From positions 95,526 through 159,525 of the forward strand of contig CAVPFW010000017.1 in the NCBI GenBank assembly GCA_963703855.1: a DNA stretch of 64,000 bases, read 5' to 3'. Of this stretch, positions 1 through 9,807 are shown piece after piece. Origin of the DNA: AP-15 sp963703855 (GTDB taxonomy: Bacteria > Pseudomonadota > Alphaproteobacteria > ATCC43930 > CGMCC-115725). Under the pieces are notes generated by a model. It saw only the letters and a program-made list of their open reading frames with translations, had not been told where the DNA came from and did not search any database. Within the stretch, counting starts at the first letter, position 1. Each line of letters opens with the position of its first letter. The position numbers and the translations under genes are program-made.

Positions 1-1152
1 GCACTGCGCCAGCCCGCGCTCGGTCTCGTCGTCCGCCAGACCGGGCGAATTCATCCGGTTGAGGATCGTGCTTCCCTCCCAGTTGCCTTCCCGGGTTACA
101 TCGTAAAAGCGCTTGAACAACGGCGCGCGGTCGCCGAGCGCCGTATCGATCTCGGCCTCGGACCAGACATAAAATTTGCCTTCCTCGTGCTCGCTGTCGG
201 CGTCGAGGCTGCTGGCGAAACCGCCCCCCGATGTCCGCATCTCACGGGTAACCCAACCGAGGGTTTCGTCGATCCGCTGCAGATAGAGCGGGTTGCGGGT
301 CTCCTGCCACACCAGGGTCAGGAGGTCGACCAGTTCGGCGTTGTCGTAGAGCATCTTTTCGAAATGCGGCACCAGCCAGCGCGCATCGGTCGAATAGCGG
401 GCAAAGCCGCCGCCCAGATGGTCGTAGATGCCGCCCTGGCACATCGCGTCGAGCGCTTTCAGCACGGCATCGCGATAGGCCGGCTGACCGGTCCGCGTCC
501 AGGCCCGCCACAACAGTTCGAGGATGCCGCATTGCGGGAATTTGGGCGCGGTGCCGATGCCGCCATGGATCTGGTCGGTCTCGCGCAGCAGCCGCTCGGC
601 GAACGGATCGAGCTGGCGGCGGAGGATCGCGCCGCCCGGCTGCGGCTGGCCCAGCCGCTGCAATGCTTCGCGCAGCACGCCGACGTTTTTGGCGACATCG
701 TCGTGTTTGCGGGCATAGGCCTCGCTGATCGCCTCGAGCACCTGCGGAAAACCGGGGCGTCCCCAACGCGGATCGGGCGGAAAATAGGTCCCGCCCCAAA
801 ACGGGTCGCCATCGGGCGTCAGGAACATCGTCAGCGGCCAGCCGCCCTGCTCGCCCATCAATGAGAGCGCGTGCTGATAGATCTGGTCGAGATCGGGGCG
901 CTCCTCGCGGTCGACTTTGATGTTGACGAACAGCCGGTTCATCGTCGCCGCGATCTCGGGGTTTTCGAAGCTCTCCCGCGCCATCACATGGCACCAATGG
1001 CAGGCGGCGTAGCCGACCGACAGCAGGATCGGCTTGTCGGCGGCCTTGGCGGCGGCCAACGTCTGTTCGCCCCAGGGCTGCCAGTGAACCGGATTGTCGC
1101 GGTGCTGGAGCAGATAGGGGCTGGTCTCCTCGCCGAGGCGGTTGCGGTCCAT
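1..1152 (-). CDS. Thioredoxin-domain protein of the DUF255 (YyaL/SSP411) family, 3' end outside the window
   Basis: The reading frame starts at 1152 and runs without a stop off the left edge, so only the first 384 codons are present; the family is usually 600-700 residues. The N-terminus shows the family signature TSPYLLQHRDNPVHW, followed by the thioredoxin-like CHWCHVM motif, and later GGWPLTMFLTPDG and the GGIYDHLGGGFARYS stretch of the six-hairpin glycosidase-like domain. An AGGAG ribosome site lies six bases before the ATG at 1152; an upstream in-frame ATG at 1167 is less likely. The role is poorly defined: homologues are linked to thiol redox, with a second domain resembling N-acylglucosamine epimerases. 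Divergent from the ferredoxin gene at 1317. Identification is confident, the function is not. Confidence 0.9.
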   Translation of the reverse strand, partial: MDRNRLGEETSPYLLQHRDNPVHWQPWGEQTLAAAKAADKPILLSVGYAACHWCHVMARESFENPEIAATMNRLFVNIKVDREERPDLDQIYQHALSLMGEQGGWPLTMFLTPDGDPFWGGTYFPPDPRWGRPGFPQVLEAISEAYARKHDDVAKNVGVLREALQRLGQPQPGGAILRRQLDPFAERLLRETDQIHGGIGTAPKFPQCGILELLWRAWTRTGQPAYRDAVLKALDAMCQGGIYDHLGGGFARYSTDARWLVPHFEKMLYDNAELVDLLTLVWQETRNPLYLQRIDETLGWVTREMRTSGGGFASSLDADSEHEEGKFYVWSEAEIDTALGDRAPLFKRFYDVTREGNWEGSTILNRMNSPGLADDETERGLAQC

Positions 1153-1316
1153 TGCGGCTCCTGCCATGCGAAATGTCGCTCGCTGCTAAACGCCGGGCCG
1201 GGGCAGCGGATGGATTGCCCTGCGCGCCGCGAGCGGGTAGGGTCTTCACTCTACTCCCACAACGGCGGTTTGCGTCATTTGCTCCGCCGTGCCCAGCCAA
1301 CTTCGGAGAAACGTCA

Positions 1317-1688
1317 ATGGCCGATGCACCCGCCGACCCGCAGCCCTTTTATACGCGGCATATCTTCATGTGCACCAATGTGCGGCCCGAGGGTCATCCC
1401 CGCGGCTGTTGCACTGCCCGCGCCGCGGCGGCCGGGGGCGTGGACAAGTTGCGCGGGTATATGCGCGAGAAAGCGCGCGCGGCCGGTGTCGAGAACATTC
1501 GCGCGAACGCTGCTGGCTGTCTCGACCGCTGTGAATTCGGCCCCAACATGGTGATCTACCCCGAGGGTGTCTGGTACCGTTACGAGTCGACCGAAGACGT
1601 CGACGAGATCGTGCAAAAGCATCTGGTCGAGGGCGGCCGGGTGGAGCGGCTGATGCTGCAGCCCGACCAGAAGCCACCGGCGCACTGA
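1317..1688 (+). CDS. (2Fe-2S) ferredoxin, thioredoxin-like fold
   Basis: A 123-residue protein of the thioredoxin-fold ferredoxin family (relatives of the NuoE C-terminal domain and of Aquifex ferredoxin 1). It shows the four-cysteine pattern: Cys in IFMCTNVRPEG, then GCCTA, then AAGCLDRCEFGPNMVIYPEG with VWYRY downstream, which is the family hallmark for binding one [2Fe-2S] cluster. The start at 1317 is chosen because GGAGAA lies seven bases upstream; the open frame extends further 5' but without family similarity. It stands alone between the divergent DUF255 gene and mnmE. Its electron partner cannot be read from the context. Confidence 0.9.
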   Translation: MADAPADPQPFYTRHIFMCTNVRPEGHPRGCCTARAAAAGGVDKLRGYMREKARAAGVENIRANAAGCLDRCEFGPNMVIYPEGVWYRYESTEDVDEIVQKHLVEGGRVERLMLQPDQKPPAH

Positions 1689-1806
1689 GGGCGGCTTCCC
1701 GCGATAAAGCGCCGACCCAGGATGGCCATTTCATCCCCCGTGGCCGAGCTTGTCCGGGCCGCCTACGTCTTTCGAGGATGGTCGTAACGTCCTTCAAAGG
1801 CGTGGA

Positions 1807-1827
1807 TGCCCGGATCAAGTCCGGGCA
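1807..1827. repeat. Palindromic repeat hairpin just upstream of mnmE
   Basis: The sequence reads TGCCCGGA-TCAAG-TCCGGGCA, a perfect 8-bp stem with a 5-base loop, preceded by GTGGA. Related 'gcatccacg / gcccggc' units occur at 59238-59352 and 63898-63962, so this is a dispersed intergenic repeat. It ends eight bases before the mnmE start and abuts its AAAGGGAAG ribosome site, so it could affect translation; that is inference. Confidence 0.6.
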
Positions 1828-1835
1828 AAGGGAAG

Positions 1836-3406
1836 ATGAGAGGGCTGCTGGACACCGATACCATTTTCGCACCTGCGACGGCGGCAGGACGTGCTGCCGT
1901 CGCCATTTTGCGATTGTCCGGACCCGATACCGCGCACGCCGTCTCATCCCTGGCGGGCGACTTGCCGCCGCCGCGATCCGCCCGACGACGCCGGATCGTC
2001 GACCCGGCGACCGGGGAGCCGCTCGACGACGGACTCGTCCTGTGGTTCCCGGCCCCGGCGAGCGCCACCGGCGAGGATGTCGCCGAGTTCCATCTGCACG
2101 GCAGCCGCGCCGTGCTCGCCGCGGTAATGCGGGCGCTGGGCGGGCTCGGGTTGCGGCTCGCCGAGCCCGGCGAGTTCACCCGCCGCGCCTTTCTGAACGG
2201 CAAGCTCGACCTCACCCAGGCCGAGGCGATCGCCGACCTCGCGATGGCCGAGACCGATGCGCAACGCCGTCAGGCATTGCGCCAGCTCGACGGCGAACTC
2301 GGCGATCTCTATCGCGATTGGTCGCGCCGGCTGACCCATACTCTCGCCCATCTCGAAGCCGCGATCGATTTTCCCGACGAAGATCTGCCGCCGGAAATCG
2401 AAGACCGCATCCTCGCCGAAACCGGCGAGCTCGCCGCCGAGATCGAGCGCCATCTCGCCGACGGCAACCGCGGGGAGCGGTTGCGCGACGGCATCGGCGT
2501 CGCGATCGTCGGGCCGCCCAACGCCGGCAAATCGAGCCTCCTGAACCGGATCGCGCGGCGCGAGGCGGCGATCACCTCGCCCGATCGCCGGCACGACCCG
2601 CGACATCGTCGAGGTCGCGATCGACCTCGCCGGCTACCCGGTTGCTGCTCGCCGACACCGCGGGCCTGCGCGACAGCGATGATTCGATCGAGCAGGAAGG
2701 GCTGCGCCGCGCCCGGCGCCGCGCCGAGGAGGCCGAGATCCGGCTGTTCGTGTTCGACGCCCGCTACCCGGCCGAAGCCTGCGGCGCCGCCGCCTGGCCC
2801 GGCCCCGACACGATCCTCGTCGCCAACAAGACCGACCTGCTTCGAGAAATTCCTCTCCGCCCTTCAGGGGGGAGAGGGAGGGGCCCATCGCACAGCGATG
2901 GGAGAGCCTGCCCCCGACCCGATCCGGGGGTGAGGTGGGTGTCAGCAGGCGCTCTGGAATCTCCCCCCTCCGCCCGGGCAGCCGGCCCTGCGGGCCGTTC
3001 CGGGGGCCGACCCTCTCCCCCCCAGAGGGCGGAGAGGGGGGAAGGAGCCGCGCTTGCGTGGCGGCAAGCCAGGGAGCCTTTGTCGGTGCACGGTGAGGAG
3101 TTCCCGGATGATGCCATACCCGTCTCGGCGCTGACCGGCGAAGGGCTCGACGCGCTGCTCACAGCCCTCGCCGCCCGCATCGCGCAGGCGTATCGCGTCG
3201 AGGCCCCAGTGCTGACCCGCGCCCGCCACCGGCAAGCGCTCGAAGAAGCCGCCGTCTCGTTGCGCCGCGCGCTCGCCGCCGAACTCCCCGAATTGCGGGC
3301 CGAAGACCTTCGTCTCGCGCTGCGCAGCCTCGGCCATATCACCGGCACCGTCGACGTCGAAGACCTGCTCGACGTGATCTTCCGCGACTTCTGCCTCGGG
3401 AAATGA
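1836..3406 (+). CDS. mnmE: tRNA uridine-5-carboxymethylaminomethyl(34) synthesis GTPase MnmE (two frameshifts, in-frame palindromic insertion)
   Basis: MnmE works with MnmG to make the cmnm5/nm5 modification at wobble U34 of tRNA. The N-terminal tetrahydrofolate-binding domain (AEPGEFTRRAFLNGKLDLTQ), the P-loop GPPNAGKS at about residue 226, DTAGLRD, NKTD, SALTGEG and the C-terminal FCLGK are all present. Two extra bases break the frame: one C in the CCC at 2580-2582 and one T at 2642-2643. Removing both restores the TTRD switch segment and gives 522 residues. E. coli MnmE has about 454; the excess is largely a ~75-residue low-complexity stretch between NKTD and SALTGEG encoded by a palindromic element (2852-3037). 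Start at ATG 1836 with AAAGGGAAG upstream. The frameshifts look like sequencing errors; the insertion keeps the frame and looks real. Confidence 0.88.
2852..3037. repeat. MITE-like palindromic element inside the MnmE G domain
   Basis: Arms at 2852-2877 and 3012-3037 are inverted copies matching at 23 of 26 positions (CCTCTCCGCCCT at the outer ends). Between them are smaller palindromes such as CCCATCGC-ACA-GCGATGGG. The CCTCTCCCC/GGGGAGAGG core is shared with the elements at 6680, 9121, 11821 and 40211. The element is read through in frame within mnmE, between the NKTD and SALTGEG motifs. Confidence 0.8.
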
Positions 3407-3507
3407 TCGGTATTATGTAGGTGTCTCACCAAGCGGGCAGCTGGCGCGCGCGCCTCGGCGTAGCAACGGCCTCGGACTTATCTCTACCGCTCGCGTCGCT
3501 CTTGCTA

Positions 3508-3948
3508 TTAGCCGGTTAGCGTTACCCGCCCCGATTGGCCGTCATACATAAGAACAAACTTTTCCAAGAATGTACGGCCCATTAGTACTCCATACTGGAG
3601 TCCACCACGATTTAAGTAGGCTCCAGCAAATTTGCCATATTGGATGAAGCTTAGCGAGGGTATGTGTATTTGCGCTAAATAGACATCAACTTCATGCTTG
3701 CCTAGGCTTCCCGCAACCTCGCGGCGATCTACTATGGGAAGTTGCAAATGGCTCGCTAAGTCACAGTCTATAAAACATTCCTGCGCGCCAGTGTCAATTA
3801 ATGCCACTATATCGCGGTCTTTTGGCGCCGGGATATTTCTAGCGCGCCATGTGGAATCAAACCCGATGTCAACAAGGATGGTTGGCCCATCCCCCGTAAG
3901 CCTGTTCGCAGCTAATGGGCCGGAAAATCCACAATTAACTGTCTTCAT
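3508..3948 (-). CDS. Retropepsin-like single-domain aspartic protease
   Basis: A 146-residue protein with the hallmark of clan AA aspartic peptidases: a hydrophobic strand leading into ALIDTGAQECFID at about residues 50-62, and a second hydrophobic-hydrophobic-Gly element (YGVLMGRTFLEKF) near the C-terminus, the layout of retroviral-type and bacterial single-domain pepsins that work as dimers. No signal peptide or membrane segment is evident. Its start codon overlaps the stop of the upstream 98-residue gene by four bases (ATGA at 3945-3948), so the two are translated together. Base composition is clearly more AT-rich than the flanks, suggesting a transferred cassette. The substrate is unknown. 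Confidence 0.75.
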   Translation of the reverse strand: MKTVNCGFSGPLAANRLTGDGPTILVDIGFDSTWRARNIPAPKDRDIVALIDTGAQECFIDCDLASHLQLPIVDRREVAGSLGKHEVDVYLAQIHIPSLSFIQYGKFAGAYLNRGGLQYGVLMGRTFLEKFVLMYDGQSGRVTLTG

Positions 3949-4241
3949 GCACCAGGGTTATATGCGATTGATACGGGAATTACAATCGGGGGCGCTCCGA
4001 TTTGGCGAATGAGATACGGTCCATGACCAAACTGGGCGACAGCATCCCCGGCCGCGGCCTCAAGCGTGTCATGGATGCTGATAAGCGCCGGTCCTCTGAA
4101 GACCACCCATTTACCCATGTGTGATGCTTCGAGACGGGCCGCCTCTTGCCGATAGGCGTTTAGCTCGACATCAAGAGCCGCCACACGCCCCCCCCGAGTT
4201 CCGGCCATCCTAAGACCTAATCGCAGACCTGTCTGCGGCAT
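3945..4241 (-). CDS. Small partner protein of the retropepsin-like protease (DUF5678-like)
   Basis: Up to 98 residues. The core has an N-terminal helix (LDVELNAYRQEAARLEASH) followed by KWVVFRGPALISIHDTLEAAAGDAVAQFG and GPYLIRQIG. That pattern (helix, 'WVVF.G..L...DT...A...A...FG..P.LIRQI') resembles small proteins encoded beside single-domain retropepsins in many bacteria, sometimes labelled DUF5678. An alternative start at Met12 (4208) would fit the conserved core better; neither start has a strong ribosome site. Four-base overlap with the protease gene. Function unknown; a chaperone, inhibitor or substrate-adaptor role is only a guess. Confidence 0.6.
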   Translation of the reverse strand: MPQTGLRLGLRMAGTRGGRVAALDVELNAYRQEAARLEASHMGKWVVFRGPALISIHDTLEAAAGDAVAQFGHGPYLIRQIGAPPIVIPVSIAYNPGA

Positions 4242-4293
4242 TCTTCAGCTGCGCTGCCGATCCCGCCCTAGCTTCCGGAGCGATTGTATGAAA

Positions 4294-4320
4294 CAATGGA
4301 ATTCCATTGCAATTCCATTG
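4294..4320. promoter_or_regulatory. Palindromic operator-like site upstream of the small RHH-like gene
   Basis: CAATGGAATTCCATTG (4294-4309) is a perfect 16-bp palindrome, and the half-site ATTCCATTG recurs at 4312-4320. It ends nine bases before the ATG at 4329. Small ribbon-helix-helix proteins commonly autoregulate through such sites; that use here is inference. Confidence 0.5.
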
Positions 4321-4328
4321 TTTTGACC

Positions 4329-4559
4329 ATGCCCGACAAGGGTGATACGGACACGAAACAGTTCTCGATCACGTTGCCGCTTGACGCGGTGGAGATGATG
4401 GAGAACGGCTTAATTCCATTCGGTCTTTACGGGAAGAAGTTGGCGACGGTGTCTGCCGCCTTGATACTCGATATGCTCAAAACGTCAGCCGTACGGGCGC
4501 AAGATTCGAGAGGGGCGCGAGAAGGCATCTCGCTAGGTGGCGGGCAAATCAGCGCGTAG
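4329..4559 (+). CDS. Small ribbon-helix-helix-like protein
   Basis: A 76-residue protein. After a short charged N-terminus it reads KQFSITLPLDAVEMMENG, then LIPFGLYGKKLATVSAALI, i.e. a beta-strand followed by two helices, the plan of ribbon-helix-helix proteins. The 74-residue protein at 26833 shares the 'ITL.L ... L...GLYG......A...L' pattern. Start at 4329 is preferred over an in-frame ATG at 4284 because the longer version would translate the palindromic operator. The stop codon lies in the first arm of the inverted repeat at 4556. No obvious toxin partner follows. DNA binding is inferred from the fold pattern only. Confidence 0.55.
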   Translation: MPDKGDTDTKQFSITLPLDAVEMMENGLIPFGLYGKKLATVSAALILDMLKTSAVRAQDSRGAREGISLGGGQISA

Positions 4560-4642
4560 GATGGGTTGAGCGCAGCGAAACCCATTCCGCATTCCTCCAT
4601 CGCAAATACCGATGGGTTTTGCTTTTGCTCAACCCATCCTAC
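4556..4642. repeat. Inverted-repeat element with GTAGGATGGGTTGAGC ends
   Basis: Arms at about 4556-4585 and 4611-4642 are near-complementary (GTAGGATGGGTTGAGC outward, AAACCCAT inward) around a ~25-base centre. This type of element ('taggatgggttgagc...gctcaacccatccta') recurs in many bacterial genomes as a non-coding palindromic unit. The stop codon of the preceding small gene lies inside the first arm. Confidence 0.75.
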
Positions 4643-4742
4643 TGCATCTGCAAAGATACCGCCGATCTGTCCCTCTGCCCGAGCGGCGGCGGCGAGCGGG
4701 GAAAGGGACAGGGTGAGGCGCAGCGTGAGGACGTGCCGCTGC

Positions 4743-4758
4743 TGTTTCACGTGAAACC
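4743..4758. other. parS centromere site (15/16 match)
   Basis: TGTTTCACGTGAAACC matches the conserved parS palindrome TGTTTCACGTGAAACA at 15 of 16 positions. It lies 37 bases before the mnmG start, the classical gid-par location. ParB, encoded at 8230, would bind here to nucleate the partition complex near the origin. Confidence 0.9.
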
Positions 4759-4795
4759 TCGACACGCCCGACTGGCCTCCATACATTCCGCGGCC

Positions 4796-6774
<1,979 letters not shown>

Positions 6775-6778
<4 letters not shown>

Positions 6779-7404
6779 CCCTGCCGCTGAGCGCCCAGGG
6801 GTTTGCCGAGCTCTTTCCTGTTTCACGTGAAACACTCGCGCGCCTCGAAGCCTATGCGGCGCTGCTGACCCAATGGTCGATGCGCATCAACCTCGTCGGC
6901 CGCGACACCGTCGCCGATTTGTGGCGCCGTCACATGCTCGATTCGGCGCAGCTGCGGCCGTTGATCCCCGAGTGGGCGCGGAGCCTGATCGATCTGGGCA
7001 GCGGCGCCGGGTTTCCCGGTCTGGTGCTGGCGATCCTCGGCATGCCCGGGGTCGAGCTGGTCGAGGCGGATTCGCGCAAATCCGCGTTTCTGCGCGAGGC
7101 GGCGCGCATCGTCGGGGCCGAGGTGACGATCCGCCCGTGCCGGATCGCCGCGGTGCCGGCGCATCCGGTGGATGTGGTTACCGCGCGCGCGCTCGCGCCG
7201 CTCGACCGGCTGCTCGATCTGGCCCGACCGTTCCTCGGCCCCGAGACCCAATGCCTGTTTCTGAAAGGCGAGCGGGCCGAGGAGGAATTGACCCTCGCGC
7301 GCAAACACTGGACAATGACCCCGTCGCTTTACCAAAGCATATCCGATCCGCGGGGGGTCGTTCTGCGCTTGCAACAGGTCGTCCGTGAGCCTCACCGCAG
7401 CTGA
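6775..7404 (+). CDS. rsmG: 16S rRNA (guanine(527)-N(7))-methyltransferase RsmG (GidB)
   Basis: A 209-residue SAM-dependent methyltransferase that modifies G527 of 16S rRNA. LVGRDTVADLWRRHMLDSAQL, the SAM motif IDLGSGAGFPGL, and VEADSRKSAFLRE are all typical. The GTG start at 6775 overlaps the mnmG stop. The codons for PVSRETL near residue 17 contain a perfect parS site, as in other alphaproteobacteria. The 3' end overlaps parA by 20 bases, giving one transcription unit mnmG-rsmG-parA-parB. Confidence 0.96.
6819..6834. other. parS centromere site (perfect match), inside rsmG
   Basis: TGTTTCACGTGAAACA is a 16/16 match to the bacterial parS palindrome. It is embedded in the rsmG coding sequence and lies 2076 bases from the first site at 4743. 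Loading of ParB here with ParA would drive origin segregation. Confidence 0.95.
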
Positions 7405-8233
7405 GGCCCAGCCGGCGGGGCGTTCGATAGCCCGCCGCACCCGGATCGTCGCGGTCGCCAATCAGAAGGGCGGAGTCGGCAAGACTACGACCGCGATCAA
7501 TCTCGCGACGGCATTGGCCGCCGCCGGCCACCATGTGCTCCTGATCGATCTCGACCCGCAGGGCAACGCCAGCACCGGGCTCGGCATCGACCGCAGCGCA
7601 CGCCGGGTGACCAGCTATGAACTGATCCTCGGCGAGGTCGAACTGGCCGCGGCGATCGCGCCGACCGATGTTCCGGGGCTGTCGATCGTTCCGGCCTCGG
7701 AGGATTTGAGCGGCGCCGAATTCGAACTGATGACCCGCGAACGGCGCGAGTTTCTGCTGAGCCGGGCGATTCGCAGCCGGGTGCGCGACTATGACGAGGT
7801 GCTGATCGACTGCCCGCCATCGTTGAACCTGCTGACCATCAACGCGCTGGTCGCCGCCGATGCGGCGCTGGTGCCGATGCAGTGCGAGTTCTACGCGCTC
7901 GAAGGGCTGAGCCAGCTGATGCGCACGATCGAGCGGGTGCAGCGCGCGCTGAACCCCAGGCTCGAATTGCAGGGGGTGCTGCTGACGATGTACGACCAGC
8001 GCAACAATCTGTGCGACCTGGTCGCGCTCGACGTGCGCGGCCATTTCGGCGCCAAGGTCTTCGACACGGTAATCCCGCGCAATGTGCGGGTTTCCGAGGC
8101 GCCCTCGCACGGCAAGCCGGTGCTGATCTACGACCATCGCTGCGCCGGCGCGCAAGCCTATATCCAGCTCGCCGCCGAGATCCTGCGGCGCGCCATGTCC
8201 GGCTCACCACCGCCCGGCGCGTCGCCGCAATGA
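7385..8233 (+). CDS. parA: Chromosome partitioning ATPase ParA
   Basis: A 282-residue deviant Walker-type ATPase that drives separation of ParB-parS complexes. The P-loop KGGVGKTT is at residues 28-35, with LIDLDPQGNAS, the Walker B segment VLIDCPPSLNLLTINAL and PMQCEFYALEGLSQL. The GTG start at 7385 lies within the end of rsmG; no other start gives a complete N-terminus. The stop overlaps the parB start (ATGA). Length and motifs are those of chromosomal ParA (Soj) rather than plasmid forms with an N-terminal HTH. Confidence 0.96.
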   Translation: MSLTAAEAQPAGRSIARRTRIVAVANQKGGVGKTTTAINLATALAAAGHHVLLIDLDPQGNASTGLGIDRSARRVTSYELILGEVELAAAIAPTDVPGLSIVPASEDLSGAEFELMTRERREFLLSRAIRSRVRDYDEVLIDCPPSLNLLTINALVAADAALVPMQCEFYALEGLSQLMRTIERVQRALNPRLELQGVLLTMYDQRNNLCDLVALDVRGHFGAKVFDTVIPRNVRVSEAPSHGKPVLIYDHRCAGAQAYIQLAAEILRRAMSGSPPPGASPQ

Positions 8234-9102
8234 GCGAGCGGATCAAGCGGCGCCCGCTCGGCCGCGGCCTGGCGGCACTGTTCGGCGAGGCCGAACCCGA
8301 CCCAGGCTTCGACCCGGCGAGCCCGCGCCGCGTGCCGATCGAATTGATCCGGCCCGGCGCCTTGCAGCCGCGGCGGCGGTTCGCGGAGCCCGAGCTCGAT
8401 GCGCTCGCCCAGTCGATCCGCGAAAAAGGCGTGCTCCAACCGCTGCTGGTGCGCCCGGTCGCTGACGACGATGCCGCCTTCGAGCTCGTCGCCGGCGAGC
8501 GCCGCTGGCGCGCGGCGCAGCGGGTCGGGCTGCACGAGGTCCCGGTCATCGTGCGCGCGTTCGCCGATTCCGAGGCGCTCGAAATCGCCCTCGTCGAGAA
8601 CCTTCAGCGCGAGGATCTGTCGCCGCTCGAGGAGGCCGAAGCCTACAGCCGGTTGATGGCGGAGTTCGGGCGCACCCAGGCGGGCCTCGCCGAAGCCGTC
8701 GGCAAAAGCCGCAGCCACGTCGCCAACACCTTGCGGCTGTTGTCGTTGCCGGCGCCGGTGCGCCAGCGGCTTGAAGAGGGGGAGCTGACGGCCGGCCATG
8801 CGCGCGCCTTGCTCGCCGCCGCCGACCCGGCGGCGCTCGCCGGGGAGGTCGTGCGCCGCGGGCTCAACGTTCGCGCCACCGAGCGCCTCGTGCAGCGCCG
8901 CGCGCAGCTGCAGCAGGGGTCGCGGACCCGAATCCGCGATGCCGACAGCTTGGCCCTCGAACGCGACCTCGCGGCGCTTCTCGGCCTGCGCGTCAGCCTC
9001 GAGCCGAAAGCCCGCGGCGGCGCGCTGACCCTCCACTACGCGAGCCTCGACCAGCTCGACCGGCTGCTCCGCCTGCTGCGCGGGGGCGAGCCGCGGAGCT
9101 AA
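8230..9102 (+). CDS. parB: Chromosome partitioning protein ParB
   Basis: A 290-residue parS-binding CTPase clamp. N-terminal RPLGRGLAALFG (ParA-interacting region), then IRPGALQPRRRF, the CTP-binding GERRWRAA box, the ENLQREDLSPLEEA segment, and the helix-turn-helix around TQAGLAEAVGKSRSHVANTLRLL. The C-terminal dimerisation region ends at LLRLLRGG. The ATG at 8230 overlaps the parA stop by four bases. Two parS targets lie upstream in the same cluster. Confidence 0.96.
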   Translation: MSERIKRRPLGRGLAALFGEAEPDPGFDPASPRRVPIELIRPGALQPRRRFAEPELDALAQSIREKGVLQPLLVRPVADDDAAFELVAGERRWRAAQRVGLHEVPVIVRAFADSEALEIALVENLQREDLSPLEEAEAYSRLMAEFGRTQAGLAEAVGKSRSHVANTLRLLSLPAPVRQRLEEGELTAGHARALLAAADPAALAGEVVRRGLNVRATERLVQRRAQLQQGSRTRIRDADSLALERDLAALLGLRVSLEPKARGGALTLHYASLDQLDRLLRLLRGGEPRS

Positions 9103-9120
9103 GCAAGGTTCGTCGATCGA

Positions 9121-9307
9121 TCCACATTTCCGGGACGCTGCTGCTCTTCCCCCTTTCCCCCGCCGGTCGGGGGCGAGGGAGGGGTGAGGGGGCCGCGCAG
9201 CATAGGATGCGCAGCCGAGCCGAAGTCATTCGCGCTGGGCCGAGGTGGAGTCTGTGGCGGCCGCCCGCCTCACCCTACCTCTCCCCCCGGGGGGAGAGGA
9301 GAAAATT
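9121..9307. repeat. 187-bp palindromic element, copy 1 (inverted partner at 11821-12008)
   Basis: The element begins TCCACATTTCCGG and contains CCCCCGCCGGTCGGGGG and CCTCTCCCCCCGGGGGGAGAGG hairpins flanking a conserved centre (GCGCTGGGCCGAGGTGGAG). The reverse complement of 11821-12008 matches it over its whole length, roughly 90% by eye. It fills most of the 246-base gap after parB, which contains no gene. Confidence 0.85.
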
Positions 9308-9348
9308 GGTGCGGAAGAGGATGTGTGGATCAACGCCGCCAATGCTGC

Positions 9349-9807
9349 CTAGCCGGCGAGCCCGTTGAGCGCGGTCGCGTAGGATTGCGGCGCAAGCGCG
9401 TCGCCCCGAATATCGACTGTCGGATCAGACGCATCCGGACCAGGGCTGCAAAGGCTTGCGATGGTGCGGACCGCAATGCCGGCTTCTGCGAGGCGGTCGG
9501 CATCGGTGAGCTTGGCGGCGGAATTTGCCGGATCGCCGACGACCAGCCACACCACCCGCCAACCTTCGCCGGCCAGCTTTCGGACCCGCGCTATATCGGC
9601 CGGCACCCCCTCGACAAAGCACCCGTGCGGGACCAGAGCCAAGGTATCGGGATCGACACCGCCGTCATGCACGACGGCATCGGCTGCTGCGAGAGCCGCG
9701 AGCGCAGGCCACGACAATTCACCGGGGCGATCGGGGTTCGATCCGATCAAGAACACCAAGCCGGCGCCGGCTCGGATGCCTGCGGGCGTGATTGGGGACG
9801 AGCGCAT
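9349..9807 (-). CDS. Truncated tetrapyrrole methylase-like (SUMT/CobA-type) protein
   Basis: About 152 residues. The segment VFLIGSNPDRPGELSWPALAAL...ADAVVHDGGVDPDTLALVP follows the N-terminal plan of uroporphyrinogen-III C-methyltransferases ('V.LVGAGPGDPELLTL.A...L..ADVV.YD.LV....L.L.P'), and VWLVVGDPANSAA resembles the 'V.R...GDP' motif. It lacks the second half of the ~250-residue family fold and its glycine-rich loop is altered, so enzymatic activity is doubtful. A GGAGGAT ribosome site favours the start at 9807; an ATG at 9819 is the alternative. Enclosed with the next two genes by inverted palindromic elements. Confidence 0.55.
   Translation of the reverse strand: MRSSPITPAGIRAGAGLVFLIGSNPDRPGELSWPALAALAAADAVVHDGGVDPDTLALVPHGCFVEGVPADIARVRKLAGEGWRVVWLVVGDPANSAAKLTDADRLAEAGIAVRTIASLCSPGPDASDPTVDIRGDALAPQSYATALNGLAG

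Noticed and set aside
187..864. Plus-strand open frame over the DUF255 gene
   Set aside because: Antisense shadow; the minus-strand frame carries the family motifs.
1836..3406. mnmE as a true pseudogene
   Set aside because: The shifted 60-base stretch still encodes the perfect TTRD switch region and the gene is otherwise intact to FCLGK; two read errors fit better.
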